Of a stretch of 64,000 bases of DNA, positions 23,690-34,437 are shown in pieces (within the stretch, counting starts at the first letter, position 1; every line of letters starts with the position of its first letter). The stretch lies in the NCBI GenBank assembly GCA_021495925.1, contig JAKEKT010000002.1, forward strand, positions 310,001 to 374,000. The letters are read 5' to 3'. A program made the position numbers and the translations under genes. The stretch comes from Diplodia intermedia. Taxonomy: Eukaryota; Ascomycota; Dothideomycetes; Botryosphaeriales; Botryosphaeriaceae. Below the pieces are notes generated by a model. The model had not been told where the DNA came from. It searched no databases and saw only the letters and a program-made list of their open reading frames with translations.

Positions 23690-24521
23690 TCATTGTGCAA
23701 GGTTCTTTTGGCCCCCGCCGCTACCAATAGATGCGCGACAGGGAACAGGGTCACCCTGATCCAGAGCGTAGCGCTCCAGATGGAACATTGTACCACCGCA
23801 ATCACAGCCGTCTTGAAGTCCTCGTGGAACGCAGTGCTGATATAAAGAGGATAGCGCTTGGAGAACATCCAGGTCGGCGATCCATCTACCCTTGTCATGG
23901 ACAGAGACGACCGCTTCAAGAAATAAAAGCTCCGCATCCCTGGAACCGTACACACCCCTGTTGACAGGCATCTTGAATTCCGTGAATGACAGATGTAGAG
24001 ATGTGTCCGTGAAGGAGTCCAACAAGTTTCCATCGAACCTCGCGTGGTTGATCACCATCCAATTGGCAGTGCCTGCGTCTCTGATAAGTGGTTGGGGTGG
24101 TGGTACTAGCATTGCGATACCTACTTTTCCAATGTTTCCCCTGATACGGCGCACGGTGGACACAGGTTCTTGAATGCTATTGTAAGGGTCTCGGACGAGA
24201 GAGGTGGCAACAAACAGCGAGTCGCCCGAAGAAATTGCCATGGCTGGCTTGAGGTTCTCGGGGTGAAGACTGATGTCTCCCGTCTCCATACTGATCAGTA
24301 AGGAAAACATCTTTTCTTGTTAGCTCGTAAGAGTACATGTCAACTTGGGTTCCAGAGTTCCGATCTAATTGAGATGAAGAATATTGTGCTCGTCGGCTCG
24401 ACTCTACGCGAGGTCGCTGTGTCCAGCACGATCCATGTAAGGGACGGTGTAGACGGCTGAGTGCAACAGTCAAGCCCGGAAATTCAGAATATGTTGCTGC
24501 AACGGTCACAAGGGAACGCAT
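23690..24521 (-). CDS. Uncharacterised fungal protein, possibly N-terminally shortened
   Basis: Two exons (24521-24337 and 24290-23690) join across a 46-nt intron with GT, a GCTAAC branch site and AG, giving 261 residues from the first in-frame ATG. The second exon contains GDISLHPENLKPAMAISSGDSLFVATSLVRDPY, FTDTSLHLSFTEF (about residue 130) and EAVVSVHDKGRWIADLDVLQ. These resemble a widespread, uncharacterised Pezizomycotina family I remember as several hundred residues long. Its upstream portion seems absent, because the start lies only 340 nt from the tRNA gene on the other strand. The last 45 residues (Cys/Gly-rich) do not look family-like, so the 3' end may be degraded or mis-modelled. 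It may be a fragment. Confidence 0.5.
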
Positions 24522-24864
24522 TGCATCAATGTGCTCGCCATCAAACTGTCTAAGTAGTTGACTGACATTTGGGTGCCTCGTCGGTTGGAATAGGGTCGAT
24601 GGCTTGCATTGGACAAGACATGGCGGATGATGCAAGTGGTCAGGGTGGTGGAGCGACGTATTGGTTCAGCTGTTGCTCCCATACTCAGGAAGAAGTCGTT
24701 AGGAAGGAAGCAGCCACCACGCCACTGCCAAACATGTACCCTTGCAATTTTCCCTACTCTTGGACTCCCCGAGCAAGTTTAAGTCCACCCCACGAATGGA
24801 TATAATGCATACAGAGCAGCGGCCATTACATAATTCAGCAAGACTCCTCTTGACCTTGACTCAA
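24522..24864. other. Short intergenic between uncharacterised gene and tRNA
   Basis: 343 bp. It could contain upstream exons of the uncharacterised gene, but I found no phase-consistent exon with family-like sequence. Confidence 0.4.
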
Positions 24865-25015
24865 GGCATTTTGGCGGAGTGGTTAACGCGCTGGCCTGCT
24901 ATTGGTGTCCCGCAGTCCTCAAGGCTTCATCCCCCTGAGTTCCTAAAGACAAATCAAGCCCTTAGCTGTATAGCCAGTTCCTTCGGGAGCGTGAGTTCGA
25001 ATCTCACAGATGTCG
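24865..25015 (+). tRNA. tRNA-Ser(GCU) with a 70-nt intron
   Basis: The acceptor stem pairs GGCATTT (24865-24871) with AGATGTC (25008-25014), followed by discriminator G. The D arm has the type II pattern TGGCGGAGTGGTTAACGCG. The anticodon stem pairs CTGGC (24891-24895) with GCCAG (24973-24977). The loop carries anticodon GCT at 24898-24900, followed by A37. The intron runs from 24902 to about 24971, at the canonical position one base 3' of the anticodon. A long variable arm (TTCCTTCGGGAGC) is diagnostic of tRNA-Ser. The T arm GTGAG-TTCGAAT-CTCAC gives a perfect B box. The intron is long for a fungal tRNA. Confidence 0.93.
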
Positions 25016-25036
25016 CGTAAGAGTCCAAGGCAATTC

Positions 25037-25041
25037 TTTTT
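25037..25041 (+). terminator. Pol III terminator of tRNA-Ser
   Basis: A run of five T residues lies 22 nt downstream of the mature tRNA 3' end, the expected RNA polymerase III stop signal. Confidence 0.7.
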
Positions 25042-25827
25042 GTTCTGTGCCTTGATTTTGGAGTTGTTGGGTCGTGCTGGTGGGACAAGAGGGAAAATGG
25101 AGACGTGTTATATAGGTTCGGGCCGAGTTCGGGGCGCGGGACCATAATTTGCTGGTCTTCCTTTTTTGCTTCAATCATATCTTTAAGGGATAAAGACATG
25201 CAACGACGCTGGGAGAGACTAGAGTAGCTCGTGGTTAGCCGTGCATGTGAAGAAGCCCTGATGCTGTTGTTGGTTTCATCGTCGCAGCCGTAGAGCTAGT
25301 CCGGCAAGGCTGCCCGCCGCGCCGTGATGATGTCTGACGTGTCGGGCAACGGCTTCTCTTGCGAAACGACGCGGCCGCTTCAGAGCAGGAGCTACGGCAA
25401 GTGATGCATCAGCTGCCAATTGTCCAGTCCATCACATCTCAAACGCGATTGTCAAACCCAGACCCCAGGTTTCCATTCCTATTTCCATGGTACAGGCAAA
25501 GTTAACTTCGGAGCCACACCATCCCAAATCCGTCTAAATATGCAAACCAATATGTATCTGCCATCTCGACTTTTTCACAGAAAAATTGGAGGAGAAAAAG
25601 AAAAAAGACAATGTGCGCCCATCCCGTGATGCTGTGAAGGCGGAAGAGCGGAAAACTGCATACAGTCGAATGTTCAGAACAATCCACATCAAAGCGTCCA
25701 AAACCCACACATACATCATGAACCACAAGATAATGAATAAATCGAACCGGACTCTATACACCCTTTAGCTCTCCAAATCCATAAGCAATCATGCAGAAAA
25801 TGCCTTACATCAGCCCAGACTCATCTG
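25042..25827. other. Intergenic between tRNA-Ser and kexin 3' end
   Basis: About 0.8 kb, A/T-richer than flanking coding sequence. The part nearest 25827 is probably the kexin 3' UTR. No gene is recognised. Confidence 0.55.
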
Positions 25828-28368
25828 CTACCGTCCATCATTCGAGCTGCCTCCACTCCCACCACCAGACGTGAGCCCTGTCTTCTCGTCATACTCCTCC
25901 TCCTCGTCTTCGGGATGATCTCTATACCCATCCTCGCTCTCGCTAAACAACTCATCGTCACTCTCGCCCGCGAACGCATCGTAAAGCTCGCCCGCACGCC
26001 TCTTGCCCTTGCGGCCACCAGCACCGCCGTTGAGCGCGTCGGCAGCACCATCGTCCTCGGCGCCGTCGACGAGCTCGAACTCGTATTCGCTGCGCGGGTT
26101 GCTCCGGAGCCGCTTGCGACGCGCCCACCAGAGATACGCGCTGAGACTGCAGCAGAAGACGGCGATGAGGCCGAGGGAGCCGTAGATCCAGACCTGGGTG
26201 CGCTTGCTGACGCCGAAGCTGGGGAAGGGCGAGGGCAGGAAGTTGTCGCCGGGCGTGGCCGTGCCGTTGTTTCCATCGGCCGGCGCCGTGACCGTGGGAG
26301 CGCCCGTCGCGACGGGCTTGGATGGCGTGACTTCGGCGTCGGTACCGGTGGGCTTGGGCTTGGTCGGGCGGTCAGGGAGGTCGCTTGGGGTGGACGTGGG
26401 GGCAGCCGTCGGGGGGACTGTGATCTCGGTGGTGTGCGGATCGGCGATGATGATGTCGTGGTCATCGTCGTCCGTCTCCTCGGGCATGGGCAGAAGATTT
26501 TGCGTGTTGGCGTCGATGCACTCGCCCCAAAGGCGGAGCTTCCAGTCCGTGAAGGTGCCGCTGTGGTCGTTCACGTTGGTATCCTTGACGATGACAGTCC
26601 AGTTACCGACGCCATCCTCGCCCCAGTGCGCAACCGACATGAAGGTCCAGTCATCATAGCCTCCCATGTAGCTATCGTGACGGCGGGCAGTCGATAGATG
26701 GCTGACAATGCCGCTTGGGCTACGGAGTTCGACGCTGAGGTCTCCGCGTCTCGTGTGGTCAACATTCATAGTGACGGTGATGTGCTCGAGCCTCTCCAGG
26801 TTCGCCTTCTTCAGCATCTTCTCAGTGACCTCGAAAGTGCTGGCCAGTCCCTTCTCGCCTTGAGGGATTGCGTGCTTCACATGCATCCACGGAGAGAAGT
26901 ACCATGCCTGTGGCTTGACCAGCTCCCACGTCTTGGCTGCCTGGACGAGAGCATACGCATCGACCTTGCCGAAGCCGAATTGGTGGCTGTATTGCTTGCC
27001 GTAGGGGGTTTCCTGCCAATCGCTTTGCGACTCGAACTTAACAGCCGTGTTGACAGTAATCCATTGGATATCGCGCCACGTCAACGCAGGCCGAGCCTCA
27101 AGTGCAAGCGCATATATACCAGCAACAAGGGGGCCGGCGGCCGAAGTTCCTCCGTGGGTCGTGCTGCATTTGTCGGCTCCTACGTCGGTGGTGTGGATGG
27201 AATCGGTCATGCCGCTGCTGTACGTCACGACAAGCTGCGCAGAGCACTTCTCCGAGTAATAGGGATGGCCATTCAGCTTATCGATGGCGCCAACCGTCAC
27301 GCTGTAAATGCTGTTTGTGTAGCCGTCGAAGTTGCAGTTGTCATCACTGGCAGCGCCGTTTCCGGCAGCGAAAACGTAGATGGAGCCTTTTCCGTTGCGG
27401 CCTTTCTGAACACCCTTGACCATCGCTCTTCGGATCAGGATCCCCGGCGCGTCCATAGACTTTCCATCATCGGGGGGTCCCCAGGAGCACGAGTAGATGT
27501 CGTTATCCTGGTAAGCGTAGTTCATAGCGAGTGCTTCGTCAGCGTCGGTAATGCCTCCGGAGAGAATGCGCACTCCAGAGATTCTCGAGTTCCAGGCAAC
27601 GCCAACACCGCACACGTCATTCTTAGCAGCTGCAACTTCGCCGGCGCATCTGGTGCCATGCCTGTCGTCTGAAAGTCTTGGCTTAGGATCCTTGACGTGG
27701 TCGTTGTAGTCGTATGAGCCCTCGCGGAAGTAGTTGTCCTTGAGATCCGCACTATCCATGTCAAGGCCGTCGTCAACAATGCACACTGTTGATCCCTTTC
27801 CGGTGATGTCCTCCTGCCAAAGCCCAGAGACATTGAGGTCGTTTCCGACCTCCAAAGTATTGAACAAGTGCCACTGGTCCGTGAAGATTGGGTCTTTGAT
27901 TCCTAGAGTGTCAATGACCGACTTCCGGGCAGCGGTAGCAACCGGATCCTCTGGGCTAGCCTCCTCTTCACGCTGGGCCAGCCGTGCGTTAGCCATGGCA
28001 TCCCATGAAATCGGCCCCCTCTTCACCAGGCGTTTCCTCGCAACCTGTTTCTGGTGGAAGCGGACGCCGTCCAGGGGCGTGGACTCGTACGGAGTGTCTC
28101 TCTTCCGTCTGCGGCGCTTCAATTCTTTGACCGCATCGGCAACGATGTCGTCTTGGTGCTTGGTGGCGCGGAACAGATGGTGGTCGTCCAGCTCACCAAG
28201 CGGACCGTCATATTCGAGCCCGAGTAGCGCAGCTACTTCGGACGGAGAAGAGGAGCCGTCTAATTGTAAGGCGTAAAAGTCGTGGGTATCGTAGCTGCGC
28301 GGACGCAGGTCCTGGGCGGCGAGCGCGGAGGCGGCCGCCAGCAGCGAGCAGAAAAGGGAACGGCGCAT
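25828..28368 (-). CDS. kex2: Kexin, Kex2/furin-type proprotein convertase
   Basis: A single exon of 846 residues. A signal peptide (SLFCSLLAAASALA) precedes a pro-region with basic sites; KR at 116-117 is the likely autocleavage point. The subtilisin-like domain has Asp199 (VDDG), His237 (RHGTRCAG), oxyanion Asn337 (AAGN) and Ser409 (GGTSAAGP). The P domain follows (HITVTMNVDHTRRGDLSVEL to WKLRLWGECID). Then come a Thr/Pro-rich stalk, one membrane helix at about 725-747, and a cytosolic tail with an aromatic YEFELV motif and acidic clusters. Kexins cleave after paired basic residues in the late Golgi, maturing secreted enzymes, pheromones and peptides. The tail motif resembles Golgi-retention signals of yeast Kex2; that functional reading is inference. 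Confidence 0.97.
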   Translation of the reverse strand: MRRSLFCSLLAAASALAAQDLRPRSYDTHDFYALQLDGSSSPSEVAALLGLEYDGPLGELDDHHLFRATKHQDDIVADAVKELKRRRRKRDTPYESTPLDGVRFHQKQVARKRLVKRGPISWDAMANARLAQREEEASPEDPVATAARKSVIDTLGIKDPIFTDQWHLFNTLEVGNDLNVSGLWQEDITGKGSTVCIVDDGLDMDSADLKDNYFREGSYDYNDHVKDPKPRLSDDRHGTRCAGEVAAAKNDVCGVGVAWNSRISGVRILSGGITDADEALAMNYAYQDNDIYSCSWGPPDDGKSMDAPGILIRRAMVKGVQKGRNGKGSIYVFAAGNGAASDDNCNFDGYTNSIYSVTVGAIDKLNGHPYYSEKCSAQLVVTYSSGMTDSIHTTDVGADKCSTTHGGTSAAGPLVAGIYALALEARPALTWRDIQWITVNTAVKFESQSDWQETPYGKQYSHQFGFGKVDAYALVQAAKTWELVKPQAWYFSPWMHVKHAIPQGEKGLASTFEVTEKMLKKANLERLEHITVTMNVDHTRRGDLSVELRSPSGIVSHLSTARRHDSYMGGYDDWTFMSVAHWGEDGVGNWTVIVKDTNVNDHSGTFTDWKLRLWGECIDANTQNLLPMPEETDDDDHDIIIADPHTTEITVPPTAAPTSTPSDLPDRPTKPKPTGTDAEVTPSKPVATGAPTVTAPADGNNGTATPGDNFLPSPFPSFGVSKRTQVWIYGSLGLIAVFCCSLSAYLWWARRKRLRSNPRSEYEFELVDGAEDDGAADALNGGAGGRKGKRRAGELYDAFAGESDDELFSESEDGYRDHPEDEEEEYDEKTGLTSGGGSGGSSNDGR

Positions 28369-29349
28369 GGCGAGCGGGAGGAGCGCAGATTACGGATAAG
28401 CGTACGGAAGATTATTGTATACAGCGTACAAAGGCGATTCTGGGGTTGCAGGAGTCGTCAGCTGGGGCGTGGCGCTGCACAGGCTCGATTGGTGGAGGCG
28501 TACAAACAAGGTGTCCTAACAGGGCGGGCGAAGGCGAAGCGTCGGCTGGTCGCCGGGGGTCGGATGGAGCCTTGGCTGGCTGTGGAAGAGAGCGAGGGCG
28601 CGCACTCAGGGCATGTGTCGGCGGGGGTGTTGAAGGGCTTCCAAAAGACAGGTGGTTGCGGAGGCCTGGAGCGGCGGCGCATTACGACGCCAGGGAGAAG
28701 GTCAGACTCGCGGGAGATCAAAGCCGCTTGCGCCCAGCCGGCCGGACCTTACCGCCTTAGGCAGTCAAGCGCTCCAGGCGACCCAGGGCAACAGCTGCGA
28801 CGCACGGACCAGCGGGGGCGCCCAGCTTGCGGGATCCGCGTGGCTAGCACAGCTGGGACCTGCCCGCTGCGCATCGCGCTCTTTCCCGTGCGGGTGCGCC
28901 TGGGGTGGTGGGAGTGTGGTGTGCAGCCGTCAGTCAGCAGCACTAATAAGCGCAGTGGCTGGGAGCAGCCACATCATTGTGCGTTTCCCTGCTCAACATC
29001 TTCTGCGCTGGCGCTGCCTTCTCTCATTCATATTGTCCACTCGCGCTGCGCTCTTGTGCGCCTGCTGCCTCAGACCCGTTGCCGCCCAACCCGCCCATTG
29101 GCCTTGTGTCTACAGCTGTCGCGCGCCGTGGACGCCACCCATTGACTCCCCAGCTTCGCACGCGACGAGCCCATGTCTTCCCGATAGCCCGCCCAGCTCA
29201 TCCTTCTTCCCTGCGCCCGCGCCTCTTGGTCCTGAAGCTGTCGCCCGCTTGCCCGCGCGGCTGTGAGCTCACGCGTTGGCGGTTGCGCGTTTGTGCGTCA
29301 ACCTGGTCGCAAACTGGCCGCGACAGTCGACTGATATGTGTTACAGAAA
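28369..29349. promoter_or_regulatory. Divergent promoter region of kexin and PhoD-like genes
   Basis: About 1 kb between two divergent start codons. Open frames within it (for example 28282-29145 plus) are Arg/Gly/Ala-rich and unsupported. The plus-strand part 29000-29349 is pyrimidine-rich and probably the leader of the PhoD-like gene. Confidence 0.45.
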
Positions 29350-32300
29350 ATGGACCCTCGGCCCAGGCGCAACAGCGGTTCCTATCCGCGCGGCCAACAA
29401 CCGCCCTCTCAAGTGCCACCCGCAGGTTACGATCCTCAGCAGGCCTCTTCTTATCGCCGCTATCCGAAGCAGCCCCAGCCCGGGTATGCTCTTGCCAACC
29501 ACCCTCCAGAGCAATATCCCGAAGAGATCGACTACGCAAGAGACTACCCTGTCCAGCCGCAGAATGGGTCCAACTCGCAGCGTCGTAGGAGGAGCCACTC
29601 AAATCAGCCAGTAAGAAATGGCCAACCATTGCCCGCTCAAGACGCGCCTCGTGGCCCTCCTGTGGCGTACAAGGACCAGTACACTGGAAGTTACGCCGCT
29701 CCCGCCCGGTCAAGAAGCCATAAACGCTATGAGCCTAAGCCTGCTGCCGTGCGAAGAAACGTCCAACAAGCACCACCCGGCGTGCAACCGCAACCCTTCC
29801 AACAGCCACCCGTTTCGAGGGAATACGATCCGTCTCCCACGACCCCGGCCGCATCTACTCCAGTGTCACCCACTACGGACTTCTCGGAACGAAGAAGTTC
29901 GTCTGGCACTGCGGGTGTACCACGGGGAAGAACGGGGTCGGTAGCCCACCGTTCTCCGCTGCAGAAGCTGGAGGGAGCTCTGGACGATATAAGCAAGGAA
30001 GAGCGTCGAGCAAGAGTGCTAGAAGCCGAGGCCGCGGCTCAGGAAAAGAAGGCCAGCAGGCGTGGTTCCGTGCAGAATGCACCTGCAGCAGTTGCTCAAC
30101 CTCGCCATGCGTCTGGGCCAGCGCAGGCTGTTCCGGGTCCTCAGAGGACGGCCAGTGGGAAGCGCAACTTCTCCTTACCAACCAGCGGCCTTGTGGATCC
30201 CCGTCAGCCTGAAAAGCCCAAGGTCGAGTTCAGTGAACCATGGCAAGAAGCACCGCGGCAAGAGCAGGGCTCACAGCGCAGAGCTCGTGTCCCACAGTAT
30301 GAAGGGCCAATTGACCCTCAAGTGAAGCGGAGCTCTCAGGTAGATCCCGATGCTGCCCGCTCGACCAGCTATCGTGACCGCACTGCAAGGGCAGAGGCAA
30401 CACATTCGCGTCAAAACTCTTACTCCCAGGGCAATGGCGCTCCCATGTCCGCAGGAGCTATAGGAGCATCTGCAGGAGCTGGGATCGGTGTCGGTGTCGC
30501 AGCAGCTGGCGATCGTGGGTATCGGGGCCAAGATCAAACGACTGTCGGCCGGAGCAATAGCAGGAAACTCCAGAAGCGTGCTCAGCCCGAGGCGTATCAG
30601 CAGCCGGGCAACCAAGATGCAGCTGCTGTGTCAGACTCGCACAGGCACCTTCAAAGTGATCGGGCCGGACATGCGCAGGGATCTCGAGCTGCTGCGCGCT
30701 CTCAGGCTCAGGATCTCTTGCCGGCAGAGGCAGTGCGCAATCCCGGTCCAGGACCAAAGTACCAGGTACCCCCACAGACTGCGAATGCGCAACGTGCGCA
30801 CGACCAGATTGCATTCGGGAGAGAGGATGCTCACATGCCGCCTGCACCCCAGCAGGGCCACAGCCATCATCTTTCGGATGTTTTTCACCGCCATCATCAT
30901 GAGGAACGCCACTATACCTCATCTCAGCCACTGGAGGAGTGGAAGACCGCTGAAGTTGCAAGCTTGGCAGCGGATGATCTGAACATTGACGGTGTAGAGA
31001 CAGAAGGCGACTCGAAGATGCCATGGTGGGAGAAACGCAACTCCCAGCACCGTAGAAGCAGCGGAGCCGGTATGGCACAGGCCGATGGTGCATACGAGGA
31101 ACCACCCGGTCAAACCCACTTCACTCCTCCACTGTACATCAAGTGCGGCCCGTTACTGCGGTACTGCGGAATGACACGCGAGACACGCATGGGTCGCAGC
31201 GATAAATGGACATGGAGGGGAAGCGTCATGATCGTGACCATCGACCAACATTCGTCGTATGATAGACGCCCAACTTTGAGGCTATTTCTCCAGCCAAAGG
31301 ATCTCCTACCGCCCCCACCGGCACAGCTTGACGAATCGACCGGTCAGAAACTCGCATCGGAATACGTGGATCCCCTCGCCGGCGAAATAAAAATGTCCCG
31401 TACAGGCAAGACTCTATACGTCAAACCTGTGGAGGACCTGCAGGAAGAAGCCGACCTTTCCAGGCGAGAGGACGATAGCGGGTTATATGAGGAATCCAAG
31501 AGCGCAAGTAACCACACATCCCGCATCAAGAAAAAGGACGGAGAGAAATGTGGCAAGTACCGAGAGGTCAAAGGTGTCCGGTTGTATGCTGAACGGGGCG
31601 TAACGTTTTGGCGCTTCAATGTGGAGGTGGAACTCGGCCAGGACCAAGCGCGCGTGGCCTACCGGATTAACAAGGGACCAGCCATTGGTTTCTGGGTTCC
31701 TGCGAGAGGGGAGACCATGAACATCATGTTCCACAGCTGCAATGGGTTCAGCTTGAGCGTGAATCCACATGAATTCTGCGGCCCCGATCCTCTCTGGCGA
31801 GACGTCCTGAACAACCATCAAACCCGCCCTTTCCATGTCATGATTGGTGGTGGAGATCAAATCTACAACGACGCTGCTACGAGGCAGACCAACTACTTCC
31901 GGGAGTGGCTGGGCACAAAGAACGCAGTGCACAAGCATTCAGCCGAGTTCAGCGATGAAATGCAGGACGAACTCGAGGAGTTCTACCTCAACCGATATGC
32001 AATGTGGTTCTCTCAAGGCTTCTTCGGGATGGCAAACTCTCAGATTCCAATGATCAATATGTGGGATGATCATGACATTATTGATGTAAGACAAGAGAGG
32101 CTGACACTCGGTTCATATCGCTAATACTCTGTAGGGCTTTGGCTCGTATCCTCACCACTTCATGAGGAATGCCGTATTCTGTGGCCTGGGTGCTGTGGCC
32201 TTCAAATATTACATGCTCTTCCAGCACCAGAGCTTGCCCGATGAGACCGAAATCGACGAACCTTCCTGGCTCCTGGGGGCAGCACCTGGCCCCTACATCG

Positions 32301-34437
32301 ACCAACTCAGCCGTAGTGTGTTCATGTTTCTTGGGAAAAGAGTAGCCTTTGTCGGATTGGATTGCCGAACAGAGAGAATGGTGAGTGTTGTTCGACCAGA
32401 CCGTAAAACTTCCTACTGACGAAAGTTCAGAGAGACGAGATCCTCAGTGCGGATACGTACTACCGTATCTTCGACCGATGTCGCAAGGAAATTATCGAGG
32501 GCGACACAAAGCACTTGATAGTGTTGCTTGGAGTGCCGATTGCCTATCCCAGACTGAACTTTCTGGAGAACGTCCTCACATCGCGTGTCATGGATCCCGT
32601 CAAAGCCCTCGGTAGGACCGGGATGCTTGGTGGCTTCGTCAACAAGTTTGACGGAGGCGTTGAAATCCTGGATGACCTGGACGACCATTGGACAGCCAAG
32701 CACCACAAGGCAGAGCGCAACTGGTTCATCCAAGAGTTGCAAGAGCTTGCAGCTGACAAATCCGTCCGCATTACCATTCTGGGCGGAGATGTCCATCTGG
32801 CTGCGGTCGGGCAGTTCTACAGCAACAAGAAGCTAGGAATTCCAAAGGACCGTGACCACCGGTATATGCCGAACGTCGTTTCCTCAGCCATTGTCAATAC
32901 GCCTCCGCCGGAGCTTATGGGCGACATCCTCAACAAGCGCAACAAGGTTCACCATCTCGATGCAGACACAGACGAGGACATGATTCCCATGTTCACGCAC
33001 GATGTGGACGGCAAGCCACGCAACAACCACCATCTGCTACCTCGTCGCAATTGGTGCTCCATCCGCGAGTATCAGCCTGGTACCACGCCTCCGCCCACAC
33101 CCCCGACAAGGACCCCGTCTCCCGGCATGCAGCCCCCTAAACTGACGCGCTCACTGTCTCTTACTCGAAGCGACTTCAAGCCTGGTAATCTCGTCAGGCG
33201 ACTCTCAAAGCGTGAGAAGGGCCCGCCTGTGTCCTTCTTCAACCGCGATTCTCACGGCGGACGCCGCGGGTCCAGCTCTGATAGTGTTGGGCAACGGCGT
33301 CAGAGCTCCGACTCTCAGACCCCAAGTGGATATCATACCCCGCAACGTGCTATGACCATGGGCGCAGCGAACCAGTCTACTGAGTCTTACAGTCAGCGCC
33401 ACGCACCCATTGCTGATCCTCCCCGCCCCAATACCTTCCACCGCCGCCCAACTGGCCTTAGCATCAAAGCCGCTCGTAAGGGCGGGGCTTTTGCTGATGA
33501 TGATCCAGAGAATCCAGATCTGGGCGCCATCAACCTCGAAAACGGCCTCGACGTTGTCCTCAACCTCGAGGTCAGCCAAAAAGACCCCGCGGGCATCACT
33601 ACGCCTTACCGCCTCCTCGTACCCGCCCTCTACTACGACGGCCCACCTGACGAGAACGTTCTCGGCGAGAAAAAACCGAGCGGTGGTGTACTCAAAAACT
33701 TCTTCCGCCGGAAGAAGAAGAAGGACTTTGAGGAAGACGAATACTACGATAGCCGCAGCCCATCGCCGACGGCAAGCGAAGAAGCCGCCATCGAAGAGCT
33801 TAGCCAGGTTGGAGGCTACCGTGATGGCGCCGGCGGCGGTCCCCCTCCTTCTCGAGACCGTCGCTCCAGCCGCGGCGGCAATGACTACGGCGGCGACAAC
33901 GCCCAACAATACCACCCGCGGGGTAGCGGCAGCCAGTACGCGCCGGCGCCCGTGGCGACGCAACCGCAAGCGGACTACCCGGTGCAACCACGCACCATTG
34001 CGCCCGTCGTGTACGACAGCCCGCCTCGTACCAACTCGATGCGCCGTCAGATGCCACCCCAACCACCACCGGTTGTCCAGTACGGCAACGAGCCCGTCCC
34101 GAGCAGCAGGCGGCCGCTACCCCAACCACACGGGGGACCGCCGCCGCCGCCGCCTCCGGTCGACACGGCAATGGGAGATCGCCGATACGCGCCACGCGAG
34201 TTGCCACAGACGCCGCCTAGTGCCATTCCGAGAGAGATGAGCGGAGCTCGCGATGGTGGTGGCGGCATGAGGCGTGAGAGCGGGAGGAGGGATAGTAGGG
34301 CGTATTATGACGACGATGACGATGAGTTGAGCGATGAGGACTCTTTGGGGAGCTTCAGGAGTTATGGTGAGAAGAGGCCGGGCGGCAAGGACGCGGCGGG
34401 TGGGAAGAAGAAGAAGAAGTGGATGGTTTGGAGGTGA
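29350..34437 (+). CDS. Large PhoD-like metallophosphatase domain protein
   Basis: Three exons (29350-32085, 32135-32380, 32431-34437) join in phase 0 to give 1662 residues. Residues 1 to about 560 are low-complexity (Pro/Gln/Arg/Ser-rich) and probably disordered. The PhoD-like domain spans about 590-1220. It carries IGGGDQIYND near residue 830, NMWDDHDIID at about 902-912 just before the first intron, and GGDVHLAAVG at about 1111, which fit the family's metal-binding blocks. The C-terminal 400 residues are Pro/Ser-rich with basic clusters (RRKKKKD) and an acidic patch near the end. Bacterial PhoD is a calcium-dependent phosphodiesterase/phosphatase. The fungal multi-domain versions lack a signal peptide and their substrate is unknown, so cytosolic location is inferred. 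Confidence 0.9.

Noticed and set aside
25915..27672. Two long plus-strand frames over the kexin gene
   Set aside because: Antisense to the complete kexin with intact catalytic residues; composition only.
28282..29145. 287-codon plus-strand frame between kexin and the PhoD-like gene
   Set aside because: Low-complexity Arg/Gly/Ala composition and no features; it lies in a shared promoter.
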